Shown here: positions 1 to 5,810 of the stretch, one piece after another
Layout of the letters: each line of letters starts with the position of its first letter
Position numbering within the stretch: the first letter of the stretch is position 1
Source: Phycisphaerae bacterium SM23_33
GTDB lineage: Bacteria; Planctomycetota; Phycisphaerae; SM23-33
NCBI GenBank assembly: GCA_001303665.1
Contig: LJUF01000158.1
Span: 1-9,348, forward strand
Direction: 5' to 3'
Length of the DNA stretch: 9,348 nucleotides
The notes under the pieces: generated by a model
What the model was told of the DNA's origin: nothing
Databases searched by the model: none
The model's input: only the letters and a program-made list of their open reading frames with translations
Translations under genes and position numbers: made by a program

Positions 1-393
1 CTGCTTCGACCCGCCCCAGTACGTGCAGAAGACGATCCGGCTGGCCGTCGGGTTCAGCTTGGCGATGAAGCAGTCGCCTCCGTAGACGCCGCCGTGGCCG
101 GTGCCGGCCGGCTCGCCGCCGTACTTGGTCTGCGCGGCCCCGGGCGAGACGGGCAGGTCGCTGGAGGCCGTCTGCCCGCCGATGACCGCCGAGCCGTCCG
201 CCAGCGGGATGATCTCGCGAGGCTGCTCCCATTCGCTGCCGCCGAGGTACGTGGCGTACTCCACGCGATACCGCAGGACTTCCTGCGGCGCCGCTGAGCC
301 GGACTCGCCGCCAACGGCAGCGCCGCCTGCGGCCAGCAGGCCGACGGCCAGCACCGCGACCTCCGCCCAAGCTGCAACGCTTGCGGTTCTCAT
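1..393 (-). CDS. Exported SBBP-type (beta-propeller repeat) protein, N-terminal part, cut by the left window edge
   Basis: The reading frame starts at the ATG read from 393 down and stays open to base 1, giving 131 codons with no stop. A strong Shine-Dalgarno (GGGAGGAGG) lies just upstream of this ATG. The product begins MRTASVAAWAEVAVLAVG, a signal-peptide-like stretch with an Ala/Gly-rich end. It continues with VEYATYLGGSEWEQ, then VIGGQTASSDLPVSPGAAQ, then GGDCFIAKLNPTASRIVFC and TYWGG. This succession (YxTYLGGS, G-T-SxDLPVTPGA, DxFVAKLNP) is the hallmark of SBBP beta-propeller repeats, which are found in large exported proteins of planctomycetes and related bacteria. Function beyond an extracellular repeat scaffold cannot be told. 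It is divergent from the GH110 gene across a 212-bp gap. Confidence 0.82.
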   Translation of the reverse strand, partial: MRTASVAAWAEVAVLAVGLLAAGGAAVGGESGSAAPQEVLRYRVEYATYLGGSEWEQPREIIPLADGSAVIGGQTASSDLPVSPGAAQTKYGGEPAGTGHGGVYGGDCFIAKLNPTASRIVFCTYWGGSKQ

Positions 394-605
394 GGATGCC
401 TCCTCCCTGGTGGACGTTTCCACCCGGGCTCGGAAGATACCATTTTTCACCAACGATGCATAGTCCCCGGCCGGATATTCACGCGTTGATGCCCTGCTGG
501 CTCAGGGGCGCTGGCGATTGCGGCGCCGGATGTTGGCAAACGGCCGGGCCAACGGTAAGCTCGTGTGTTCCCGCCGACGGCGGCGGAACGGAAATCGGAG
601 CGGGC
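394..605. other. Divergent intergenic region
   Basis: This gap separates the minus-strand SBBP gene from the plus-strand GH110 gene, so both promoters should lie here. I see no convincing paired -35/-10 boxes for either direction. The only AT-rich patch is around 435-465. A perfect hairpin near 409-424 and the two ribosome binding sites are the only recognisable elements. Confidence 0.5.
409..424 (-). promoter_or_regulatory. 5'-UTR hairpin directly upstream of the SBBP gene's ribosome binding site
   Basis: GGTGGA (409-414) and TCCACC (419-424) form a perfect 6-bp stem with a 4-base loop. On the minus-strand transcript the hairpin is followed immediately by AGGGAGGAGG, the ribosome binding site of the gene starting at 393. 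It could affect translation or mRNA stability. That role is inference; only the stem is seen. Confidence 0.35.
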
Positions 606-2280
606 ATGGCGATGCTGCCGGTCAACTTCGTTGTGGGTGTCCTTTGTGCCCTGATGTGCGCGGCGTGTGCCTGGGCCGGGGAGGTTATCCCGGTCACGCA
701 GACCGGCGCCAAGCCCGGCGACGGCGCCGACGACACGGCGGGCGTGCGGGCGGCCATCAGGCTGTGCCGCAGCAAGCCCGGCTCGGTGCTGCGGTTCCCC
801 AAGGGCCGCTACGACTTCCACCCGCCCGAGGGGCCCCCGGCCCGCCCGGTGGCGATGCACTTTGCCGGCTGCAAGGACCTGACCGTCGAGGGCGAGGGCT
901 CGGAGCTGGTATTCCACGGCACCATGGGGGCCATGGCCTTCAACGAGTGCCGCGGCGTGGTGGTCAGGAACGTCGTGATCGACTCGCAGCGGCCGCCTTT
1001 TTCCATCGGCGAGGTCATTGCCGCCGCCGGCAAGAGCTTCGACGTGGAGGTTTGGAAGGAGTTCCCGGTCCGCGGCGGCGAGGCCGTCGAGGCCTTCATG
1101 GAGTACGACCCCGAGACGAAGTTCCCGATGCCGGGCGGCCTGGACGTGTACCACGCGGTGGACTCCACCGAGCTGCTCCGGCCGCAGGTGCTGCGGGTCC
1201 AGCTCAAGCGGGCCGTCCGGGCCAAGGTGGGGGCGGTGATGGTCCTGCGGCACGTGGTCTACGGCCCGGGGGCGCTGGCGTTCCGGTCCAGCGCCGACGT
1301 CCGCGTCGAGAACGTGACCATCTACGCCACGCCGGGCATGGGCGTGACCGGCTCGCAGAGCACCGACCTGCATCTAAAGGCTGTGCGGGTGATGAACCGC
1401 CCGGGCACGCGGCGGATCATGTCGGCCACCGCCGACGCCACCCACTTCAACGCCTGCTGCGGCAGCATCCGCATCGAGGACTGCCTGTTCGAGGGGATGG
1501 GCGACGACGCCGTCAACGTCCATGGCATGTACCTCCGCGTCACGCAGCGGCTGGACGACAAGACGATCCTGGCCGTGGTCCGCAACAACTGGCTCTTCCC
1601 GCCGCAGCCCGGCCACAACCTGGAGCTGATCGATCCCGCAAGCTTGTTGCCGTACGACACCGGCTGCGTCGAGGCGGTCAGCGTGGACCGCCGGGCCGGC
1701 ACGCACCGGATCACGTTCGCCCGCCCGCTGCCGCAGCGGCTCCAGGCCGGGCATTACCTGGGCAACACCGCCTGGGCGCCGAAGCTGCGGATCACCGGCT
1801 GCCAGGTCCGCGCTAACAGGGCCAGGGGATTCCTCATCCAGACCCGCGACGCCCTCGGAGTCCATCGGCACGCGCGACGTCGTCATCCGCAACAACACCT
1901 TCGAGGGATGCAACAACGGTGCCGGCTGGCACCCGGCCGTCATCAACGTCTTCGCCGACCTGGAGCAGGGCAAGGGCCGGGGCGCGGCGGGCGTGCACCG
2001 CAACGTACTCATCGAGGGCAACACCATCCGCGGCACCAACAACGCCGCCATCTTCATCTGCTCGGCCGACGGGGTCGTCGTGCGGAACAATCGCATCGAG
2101 GGCAGCAGCGGCAAGCCCGACCGCACCGGCGGCCACTCGGCCGTCTACCTGCGAAACAGCCGCAACGCGGAGATCACCGGCAACACGCTGGCGGCCGGGC
2201 CGGGGCAGACCCGGGCGGTCCTGATCGGCCTCGGCTGCGAGAAGGGCACCATCAAAGTCCACGCGAACAAGGGCTTCTGA
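606..2280 (+). CDS. GH110 alpha-1,3-galactosidase-like secreted beta-helix enzyme, interrupted by a single-base frameshift
   Basis: GH110 enzymes are right-handed beta-helix exo-glycosidases that release terminal alpha-1,3-linked galactose. The chosen ATG has GGAG five bases upstream and opens a signal peptide with a probable cut after ACAWA (about residue 24). The mature start reads VIPVTQTGAKPGDGADDTAG, then LRFPKGRYDF, as in this family. The segment ADATHFNACCGSIRIEDC followed by GDDAVNVHG (residues about 299-307) matches the family's conserved catalytic region, which carries paired Asp residues. LPYDTGCVEAV and NRARGFLIQT are also family-typical. Frame is lost at codon 418: removing one G at 1857/1858 turns CTCGGAG into CTC GAG. 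The text then continues as SIGTRDVVIRNNTFEGC through beta-helix repeats to KVHANKGF and the stop at 2280. Corrected length is about 557 residues, normal for the family. Without correction the frame ends out of register at 2300. A sequencing error or a recent mutation are both possible. Confidence 0.85.
2194..2280 (+). repeat. Left copy of an 87-bp direct repeat (authentic 3' end of the GH110 gene)
   Basis: These 87 bases encode the GH110 C-terminus AGPGQTRAVLIGLGCEKG and onward to the stop codon. They recur at 3269-3355 with about six differences, offset by 1075 bases. Both copies end exactly at the stop codon and keep the same reading frame. Similarity stops abruptly on both sides. Confidence 0.9.
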
Positions 2281-2367
2281 CGACCCCGCCCGAAGCCTGA
2301 CCGGCGCGGGCCGGGGCGGAGGTTCCACGCGATGGTGCTCCGAGCTGGCCCGGCGCTGGCTGGTTCG

Positions 2368-2385
2368 CGAACGCTCATGCGTTCG
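2368..2385. terminator. Perfect hairpin spanning the methyltransferase stop codon, possible bidirectional terminator
   Basis: CGAACGC (2368-2374) and GCGTTCG (2379-2385) form a perfect 7-bp stem around the loop TCAT. That loop contains the minus-strand stop codon of the methyltransferase (2375-2377). An overlapping perfect palindrome, GTTCGCGAAC, lies at 2363-2372. The hairpin sits in the 94-bp gap between two convergent genes, where a shared terminator would be expected. There is no T-tract on either strand, so intrinsic termination is uncertain. Confidence 0.4.
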
Positions 2386-3127
2386 GCCCCTTCGGCCTGC
2401 CGCCGACAATGAGACGGCCGTCCCTGCATGGGATGGCCTTGGTGGCCACGGTCGTGGTCTCTCTCAGGACGGCCTCGCCGGCGTCACGCGGCATGACGAA
2501 CCTCATCGTCGCGTTCGGGTACGCCTCGGCGATGCGGTCGAGCAGCGCCGTCAGTTGGCGGCCGCCGCCCACGTGGCTGGTTCGGCCGTACGGCACGTCC
2601 CCGACGAAGTGGAGGTCTCCTTCGATCCCCGGGCGCAGGGCGAAGGCCGATGCGGTGAAGGCACGCAGGGTCGGGGCGCGCCGCTGGGTCTGCTCGATCA
2701 GGGGCATCAGGGCCTCGAGATACTCGGCCACTTCTCCCCAGCGTCGGCAGGCCTTGGCATGCATCCCCCTCAGTCCGCGGATGTACTTGAGCCGTTTGTT
2801 TGCGGCCTCGACGCTGCTGACGAGCGAGAGATTCTTGCCGGCACATTCGACGGCCTCGGGGGCGATGTCGGAGGCGATGATGGTCTGGAACTTCTTGGGA
2901 AAGAACAGACAGGCGATGCTGACGATCATTCCCGTGCCGCAGAACGGGTCCCACAGCACCGAGGGCCGCTCCGCCGACGGCGAGGTCGGTATGTGCTCGA
3001 TGAGGCTGTAGGACAGCCTCGGCGAGAAGCGACACGCATCGGACCCCGGGTATCGGTACAGCACGCGCCCGTGTGCAAAGAGCTGCGGAGAGAAGAACTC
3101 AGCGGTGCCGGCGCCGTTCGTGGCCAC
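2375..3127 (-). CDS. AviRa-like SAM-dependent 23S rRNA methyltransferase
   Basis: AviRa methylates a guanine in 23S rRNA and confers resistance to orthosomycins such as avilamycin in producers. With the GTG start at 3127 the protein is 250 residues, close to AviRa. GGAG lies seven bases upstream of this GTG, which is why I prefer it over the ATG at 3172, which has no ribosome binding site. Visible motifs are FAHGRVLYRYPG with CRFSPRLSYSLIE at the N-terminus, SAM motif I as LWDPFCGTG (58-66), the acidic motif IIASDIAPEA with Asp87, AGKNLSL (96-102), and the catalytic-type DVPYG (177-181) followed by RTSHVGG. The order and spacing match AviRa, whose corresponding motif is DLPYG. It is convergent with GH110. 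Codon usage looks less GC-biased than in GH110, which fits acquisition. The substrate is inferred from similarity only; another rRNA or nucleic-acid guanine target is possible. Confidence 0.72.
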   Translation of the reverse strand: MATNGAGTAEFFSPQLFAHGRVLYRYPGSDACRFSPRLSYSLIEHIPTSPSAERPSVLWDPFCGTGMIVSIACLFFPKKFQTIIASDIAPEAVECAGKNLSLVSSVEAANKRLKYIRGLRGMHAKACRRWGEVAEYLEALMPLIEQTQRRAPTLRAFTASAFALRPGIEGDLHFVGDVPYGRTSHVGGGRQLTALLDRIAEAYPNATMRFVMPRDAGEAVLRETTTVATKAIPCRDGRLIVGGRPKGPNA

Positions 3128-3199
3128 AGCGTTTCTCCAGAGAACGTGTATTAGACGGCAAGAGCGCCGCATATCAAGGAGCGAAACGGGCCGCTTACT

Positions 3200-3355
3200 A
3201 TGTTGGCTGGTTTCTTCGCCCCTCTGGCCGCTCTTTGCCGGGCTGCTCCTGCCGGACCTCCGCCCGCCGCCGGGCCGGGGCAGACCCGGGCGGTCCTGAT
3301 CGGCCTCGGCTGCGAGAAGGCCACCATCAAGGTCCACGGCAACAAGGGATTTTGA
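3200..3355 (+). pseudogene. Truncated GH110 C-terminal remnant, 51 codons
   Basis: An ATG at 3200 opens a 51-codon frame. It starts MLAGFFAPLAALCRAAPAG, hydrophobic and signal-peptide-like, and runs in frame into AGPGQTRAVLIGLGCEKA and the tail KVHGNKGF. That tail is nearly identical to the GH110 C-terminus upstream. The simplest reading is a GH110-type paralogue that lost its whole body by deletion. It could also be a copy of the 3' end placed here by an insertion event, with the leading hydrophobic stretch arising by chance. No good ribosome binding site precedes it. It is probably not a functional gene. Confidence 0.5.
3269..3355 (+). repeat. Right copy of the 87-bp GH110 3'-end direct repeat
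   Basis: This copy is about 93% identical to 2194-2280. Of the six differences, three are synonymous (AAA/AAG, GGC/GGA, TTC/TTT) and the others change Gly to Ala and Ala to Gly. Sequence beyond the stop codon is unrelated to that after the left copy. Together the two copies bracket the methyltransferase gene. Confidence 0.88.
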
Positions 3356-3397
3356 CGTGCTCGGCGGGCCGAGGGCGGCCGCCGCGAGCGCGGGCTG

Positions 3398-3615
3398 GTG
3401 AATTCGTCAAGGCTCATGCTGCCGCTCGTCGAGCAGCAGGCATCGGTGAAGCACTGGTCGCTGACGACGTTGCGGGAGAAGCTCCCCTCAGGGACCCCCA
3501 AGGGGGCATCAAGATCGGTGCGAAGGTGGTGACGCACGCCCGGTACGTGGTCTTCCAGACCCGCCTGCCTGCGCCAGGTGGGCAGGTGGCGGAGGTAGCT
3601 CCTACCTGGTCCAAA
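3398..3615 (+). mobile_element. Decayed C-terminus of an IS4/IS1380-like DDE transposase
   Basis: In one frame (3446-3484) the sequence reads VKHWSLTTLREKL. In another (3508-3558) it reads IKIGAKVVTHARYVVFQ, and at 3586-3600 it reads VAEVA. Joined, these match the end of transposases of the IS4/IS1380 superfamily, usually W-SLTTLREKL-IKIGAKVV-H-RYV-FQ-MAEVAVPR. The blocks are separated by 23 bp (3485-3507, causing a frameshift) and 27 bp (3559-3585, in frame). Similarity fades after 3600, and the N-terminal part, catalytic residues and terminal inverted repeats are absent. It is therefore a dead fragment. It suggests insertion-sequence activity near the duplicated GH110 end. The exact IS family cannot be fixed from this piece. 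Confidence 0.62.
3561..3589. repeat. Hairpin-forming insert inside the transposase remnant
   Basis: CCGCCTGCC (3561-3569) pairs with GGCAGGTGG (3581-3589), a 9-bp stem with one G-U pair and an 11-base loop. It coincides with the 27-bp stretch that interrupts the transposase text between FQ and VAEVA. The other interruption holds CCCCC-AA-GGGGG (3495-3506). Such short palindromes resemble small REP-like or decayed MITE elements, but I see no repeated consensus within the window. Confidence 0.35.
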
Positions 3616-3774
3616 CGCCAGGATGAAGGCCGTTTCGGGCGCGATTACGGTCCGACTGCGGCCCGATGCCCCCTTGCTGGAACCGAGAACGAGCTTGTGG
3701 ATCTCCCGCACCGTGATAGAATCATCGAAAAGGTCCACGGCGGTCGTGGGTGCGAGTTCATCTGGGGGATCTCG

Positions 3775-3780
3775 TATAAT
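3775..3780 (+). promoter_or_regulatory. Candidate -10 box for the radical SAM gene
   Basis: TATAAT is a perfect -10 hexamer in an otherwise GC-rich stretch. No good -35 hexamer lies 16-18 bases upstream, so recognition may be weak or activator-dependent. A start near 3787 would give a leader of about 120 bases before the ATG at 3910, which covers the riboswitch-like segment. Confidence 0.45.
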
Positions 3781-3830
3781 AGTCGTGCACGCGGCCTGTA
3801 CGTCGTGGGCGGGCGGCTTCCGGCGCGGTT

Positions 3831-3909
3831 GCCGGTGGACGCTTGGGGAGGACCCGCGGCGGATCCAGGGATGCCACCGGCGGAAGCCGGCTCAAGCCGG
3901 CAGGAGACC
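3831..3909 (+). promoter_or_regulatory. Cobalamin-riboswitch-like structured leader
   Basis: The leader contains, in order, GCCGGTG (3831-3837), ACCCGC (3852-3857), GATGCCACC (3870-3878), GGAAG (3882-3886) and GGCAGGAGACC (3899-3909). The last resembles the B12 box of cobalamin riboswitches (consensus near GCCAGGAGACC), and the others resemble the preceding conserved blocks CCCGC, GATGCCACTG and GGGAAG. The box overlaps the AGGAG ribosome binding site and ends one base before the start codon, an arrangement that would suit translational control. A perfect stem, GCCGGC-TCAA-GCCGGC (3886-3901), is also present. Against it, the CTGT element is not recognisable, and the element is short or degenerate at its 5' side. 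The downstream gene encoding a B12-type enzyme makes the idea attractive. It remains a hypothesis. Confidence 0.3.
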
Positions 3910-5388
3910 ATGGACAGACTGACCAGGCCGGCGACGTTCAAACACGCAGTGTGCGTGTACCCCTACCGCCGGGAGCTCAACGAAGCGGGGTTCTTCCCGC
4001 CTCTGGGGCTCGAATTCATCGCCACCGTCGTCCGGCAATACGCCCGGTCGCTGGACCTGATCGACCTGCGCCTGGAGCCCGGCCGGACGCGAGACTTCCT
4101 CCGCCCGAAGACGGACCTGGTCTGCTTCTCCGTCAACTGGGACCGTGATCCGCAGTTCCTGGCAGAGGAGATCCGTTCCGTGCCGCCGGGAATTCTGACG
4201 GTCGTCGGCGGGCGACACGCGACCGAGCGCCCGGCTGAGTGGCTGGCGGAGTTCCCGAACGTCGATGCGGTCGTTCGGGGCGACGGGGAGGAAGCCATGG
4301 CGGAGCTCTGTGGGCGCGTCCCGATGGAGCAGATCGCCGGACTGAGCTTTCGCAGAGACGGCCGCATTCACCACAATGCCAACCGCACGCTGAGCGCGGC
4401 GCCGGACGACCTGTACCCCGACCGCGGCCTCCGACGGCACAAGTACGCCATCAAGATCTCAGACGTCAACACGGGTATACTGATCGACGCGATTGCGACG
4501 TCGCGCGGCTGTCCGTTCAACTGCAGGTTCTGCTCGTTCAACCGCAATCCGTGGGGCGAGAAGCGTCGGTGGACCGCCCGATCGCCGGAGTCCGTCGTGG
4601 ACGAGCTTGCCGAAACGAAGGCGCGCATCGTCGGGTTTACGGACGATCTGTTCACGTACGACATGGACCGCGTCGAGCGGATCTGCGACCTGCTCATCGC
4701 CCGCGACATCCGGAAGAGGTACTCCGTCAACGCACGCCTGGAGGTCGCCCGCCGGCCGGACGTCCTCAGGAAAATGGAGCGGGCGGGCTTTTCCATGCTC
4801 ATGCTGGGCATCGAGTCTGCTCACGACAAGACGCTGAAGTCCATGCGAAAGGGCCAGGACGTGGCCCAGATTCGCCAATACTGTAAGGTCCTTCGCCACA
4901 GCCGCATGATCCTCCACGGGTACTTCATCCTGGGCTGCATCGGCGAAAGTGTCGACGACATGCTCCAGATCGCGCCGTTCGCGCAGGAGCTCGGGATGGA
5001 CACGATCGCCCTTTCGAGGCTCCGTTTCAGCCCCTACTCCGGGCTGGACGAGCTCCTGGCCAACAGCCCTGGCTATCACATCGCCCCCAACGGCAAGATC
5101 TACTCCGACCATTGTTCCGTAGGCGAGCTGCGGAAGCTGCGACGGCGGATCTACAGGCAGTTCTACACGCCGTCACAGATCGCGCGCGTGTGCAGGAAGG
5201 GCTTTCAGAACAACGCGTTGAGCTTCCTGCCGGAATTCCTCCCACGCCTGCCGCAAGTCGCCGGCGCCACGATCGCCCGCGTGTGGTACAGGTCGAGACG
5301 CCGGGCAAAGAAGCAACGCGCCCGGAGGCAGGCCACGGGCCCCGGCCACCCGGCCAGCGGGGTAAAGCCCCTTCAGGCGTCTCCATAG
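3910..5388 (+). CDS. B12-binding-domain radical SAM protein, substrate unknown
   Basis: The 492-residue product starts at an ATG with AGGAG four bases upstream (3902-3906). Residues 1-150 form a cobalamin-binding-like Rossmann domain, with GFFPPLGLEFIATVVRQYA, VVGGRHATERPAEWL (98-112) and VVRGDGEEAMAEL (121-133). The radical SAM core follows, with cluster cysteines C201, C205 and C208 in SRGCPFNCRFCSFNRNP. Next come FTDDLFTYD, VNARLEVARRPDVLRKMERA, LGIESAHDKTLKSMRKG and YFILGCIGES. Such enzymes use S-adenosylmethionine and a 4Fe-4S cluster, often with cobalamin, for methylation or ring chemistry on lipids, pigments or natural products. The C-terminus (about residues 455-492) is Arg/Lys-rich low complexity and may be an extension beyond the ancestral stop. 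The gene stands alone, so context does not name a substrate. The frame is open far upstream of 3910, but that part is repeat and transposase debris. Confidence 0.88.
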   Translation: MDRLTRPATFKHAVCVYPYRRELNEAGFFPPLGLEFIATVVRQYARSLDLIDLRLEPGRTRDFLRPKTDLVCFSVNWDRDPQFLAEEIRSVPPGILTVVGGRHATERPAEWLAEFPNVDAVVRGDGEEAMAELCGRVPMEQIAGLSFRRDGRIHHNANRTLSAAPDDLYPDRGLRRHKYAIKISDVNTGILIDAIATSRGCPFNCRFCSFNRNPWGEKRRWTARSPESVVDELAETKARIVGFTDDLFTYDMDRVERICDLLIARDIRKRYSVNARLEVARRPDVLRKMERAGFSMLMLGIESAHDKTLKSMRKGQDVAQIRQYCKVLRHSRMILHGYFILGCIGESVDDMLQIAPFAQELGMDTIALSRLRFSPYSGLDELLANSPGYHIAPNGKIYSDHCSVGELRKLRRRIYRQFYTPSQIARVCRKGFQNNALSFLPEFLPRLPQVAGATIARVWYRSRRRAKKQRARRQATGPGHPASGVKPLQASP

Positions 5389-5760
5389 CCGTGGCACGGC
5401 AAGCGCGAGGACACAGAGCCCCGCGACGGCGAGGCTCCCGAAAAGCAGAGGGGGCCCGGCGATTCGGAGCCAACTGTCTTTCTGTTCCCATGGTGCGGAT
5501 GTTGGCTCACGCCGGCTCTGGTCAGCGAGTTCGGGCTGCGCGGGCGCGCTCTCCCCGCGCTTGGCCATAGTCTCGGCCCACACGCCCCCGGTCGGCTCCT
5601 TGGGCTCCGGCGCTGGCTGTGGAGGCCCCAGTGTCAGCTCGGCCTCTGTTTTCGGTGCCCGAATCCGGGCGATGTCGGTTGAGGCGGGAGATGAGGCGGT
5701 ACCGGTCGGCGGCGGCGTCTCAGGCCGGCAGGCGGCGCCGCCGGGGGCGCTTACTGTCAA
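5173..5760 (-). CDS. Doubtful hypothetical membrane protein, antisense to the end of the radical SAM gene
   Basis: The frame gives 195 residues from a TTG at 5760; the frame is open up to 5826 and no ribosome binding site is obvious, so the start is unknown. The N-terminal two thirds is rich in Pro, Ala, Glu and Thr, like an extracytoplasmic or linker region (LTLGPPQPAPEPKEPTG). A single clear membrane segment, PPLLFGSLAVAGLCVLALAV, follows, and then a basic RLWRRLKG. This order is protein-like, and the portion 5389-5760 has no competing gene. The last 72 codons lie antisense to the radical SAM coding region, which is unusual. It may be a real small membrane protein, the eroded end of one, or chance. 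I do not recognise a family. Confidence 0.3.
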   Translation of the reverse strand: MTVSAPGGAACRPETPPPTGTASSPASTDIARIRAPKTEAELTLGPPQPAPEPKEPTGGVWAETMAKRGESAPAQPELADQSRREPTSAPWEQKDSWLRIAGPPLLFGSLAVAGLCVLALAVPRLWRRLKGLYPAGRVAGARGLPPGALLLCPASRPVPHAGDRGAGDLRQAWEEFRQEAQRVVLKALPAHARDL

Positions 5761-5785
5761 ACTGCTGCCGGGGCAAGCCGATAAG

Positions 5786-5810
5786 ACCCGGGGAGGGGCC
5801 GGCCCCGGGT
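5786..5810. terminator. Strong GC hairpin, terminator-like
   Basis: ACCCGGGG (5786-5793) pairs perfectly with CCCCGGGT (5803-5810) over a 9-base loop. The palindrome GGGGCCGGCCCC (5795-5806) offers an alternative fold. It lies in the 558-bp gap between the radical SAM gene and the aldolase gene. Without a T-tract on either side, its role as a terminator is uncertain. The rest of the gap up to the aldolase ribosome binding site shows only weak promoter-like sequence (TAAGAT near 5867). Confidence 0.35.

Noticed and set aside
381..605. Extension of the GH110 frame upstream of 606
   Set aside because: The open frame begins at 381, but the signal peptide and ribosome binding site fix the start at 606. 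The upstream residues are Pro/Trp/Cys-rich without protein-like order and overlap the leader of the divergent gene.
447..1373. Long minus-strand frame opposite GH110
   Set aside because: It is composed of His, Gly, Ala and Arg runs with no domain pattern; the high GC at third positions keeps antisense frames open.
518..1816. Long plus-strand frame inside the GH110 gene
   Set aside because: Its product is almost entirely Arg, Gly, Pro and Ala, the usual out-of-frame shadow of a GC-rich gene, while the other frame has clear GH110 motifs.
2409..3011. Plus-strand frame opposite the methyltransferase
   Set aside because: The minus strand carries ordered SAM-methyltransferase motifs; this frame has none.
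3128..3337. N-terminal extension of the methyltransferase to 3337
   Set aside because: The extra residues are the antisense of the GH110 repeat copy, and no ribosome binding site supports the upstream start.
3073..3909. Upstream 279-codon extension of the radical SAM protein
   Set aside because: The extension reads out of frame through the duplicated GH110 end and partly in frame through transposase debris. A good ribosome binding site stands directly before 3910, where family similarity begins.
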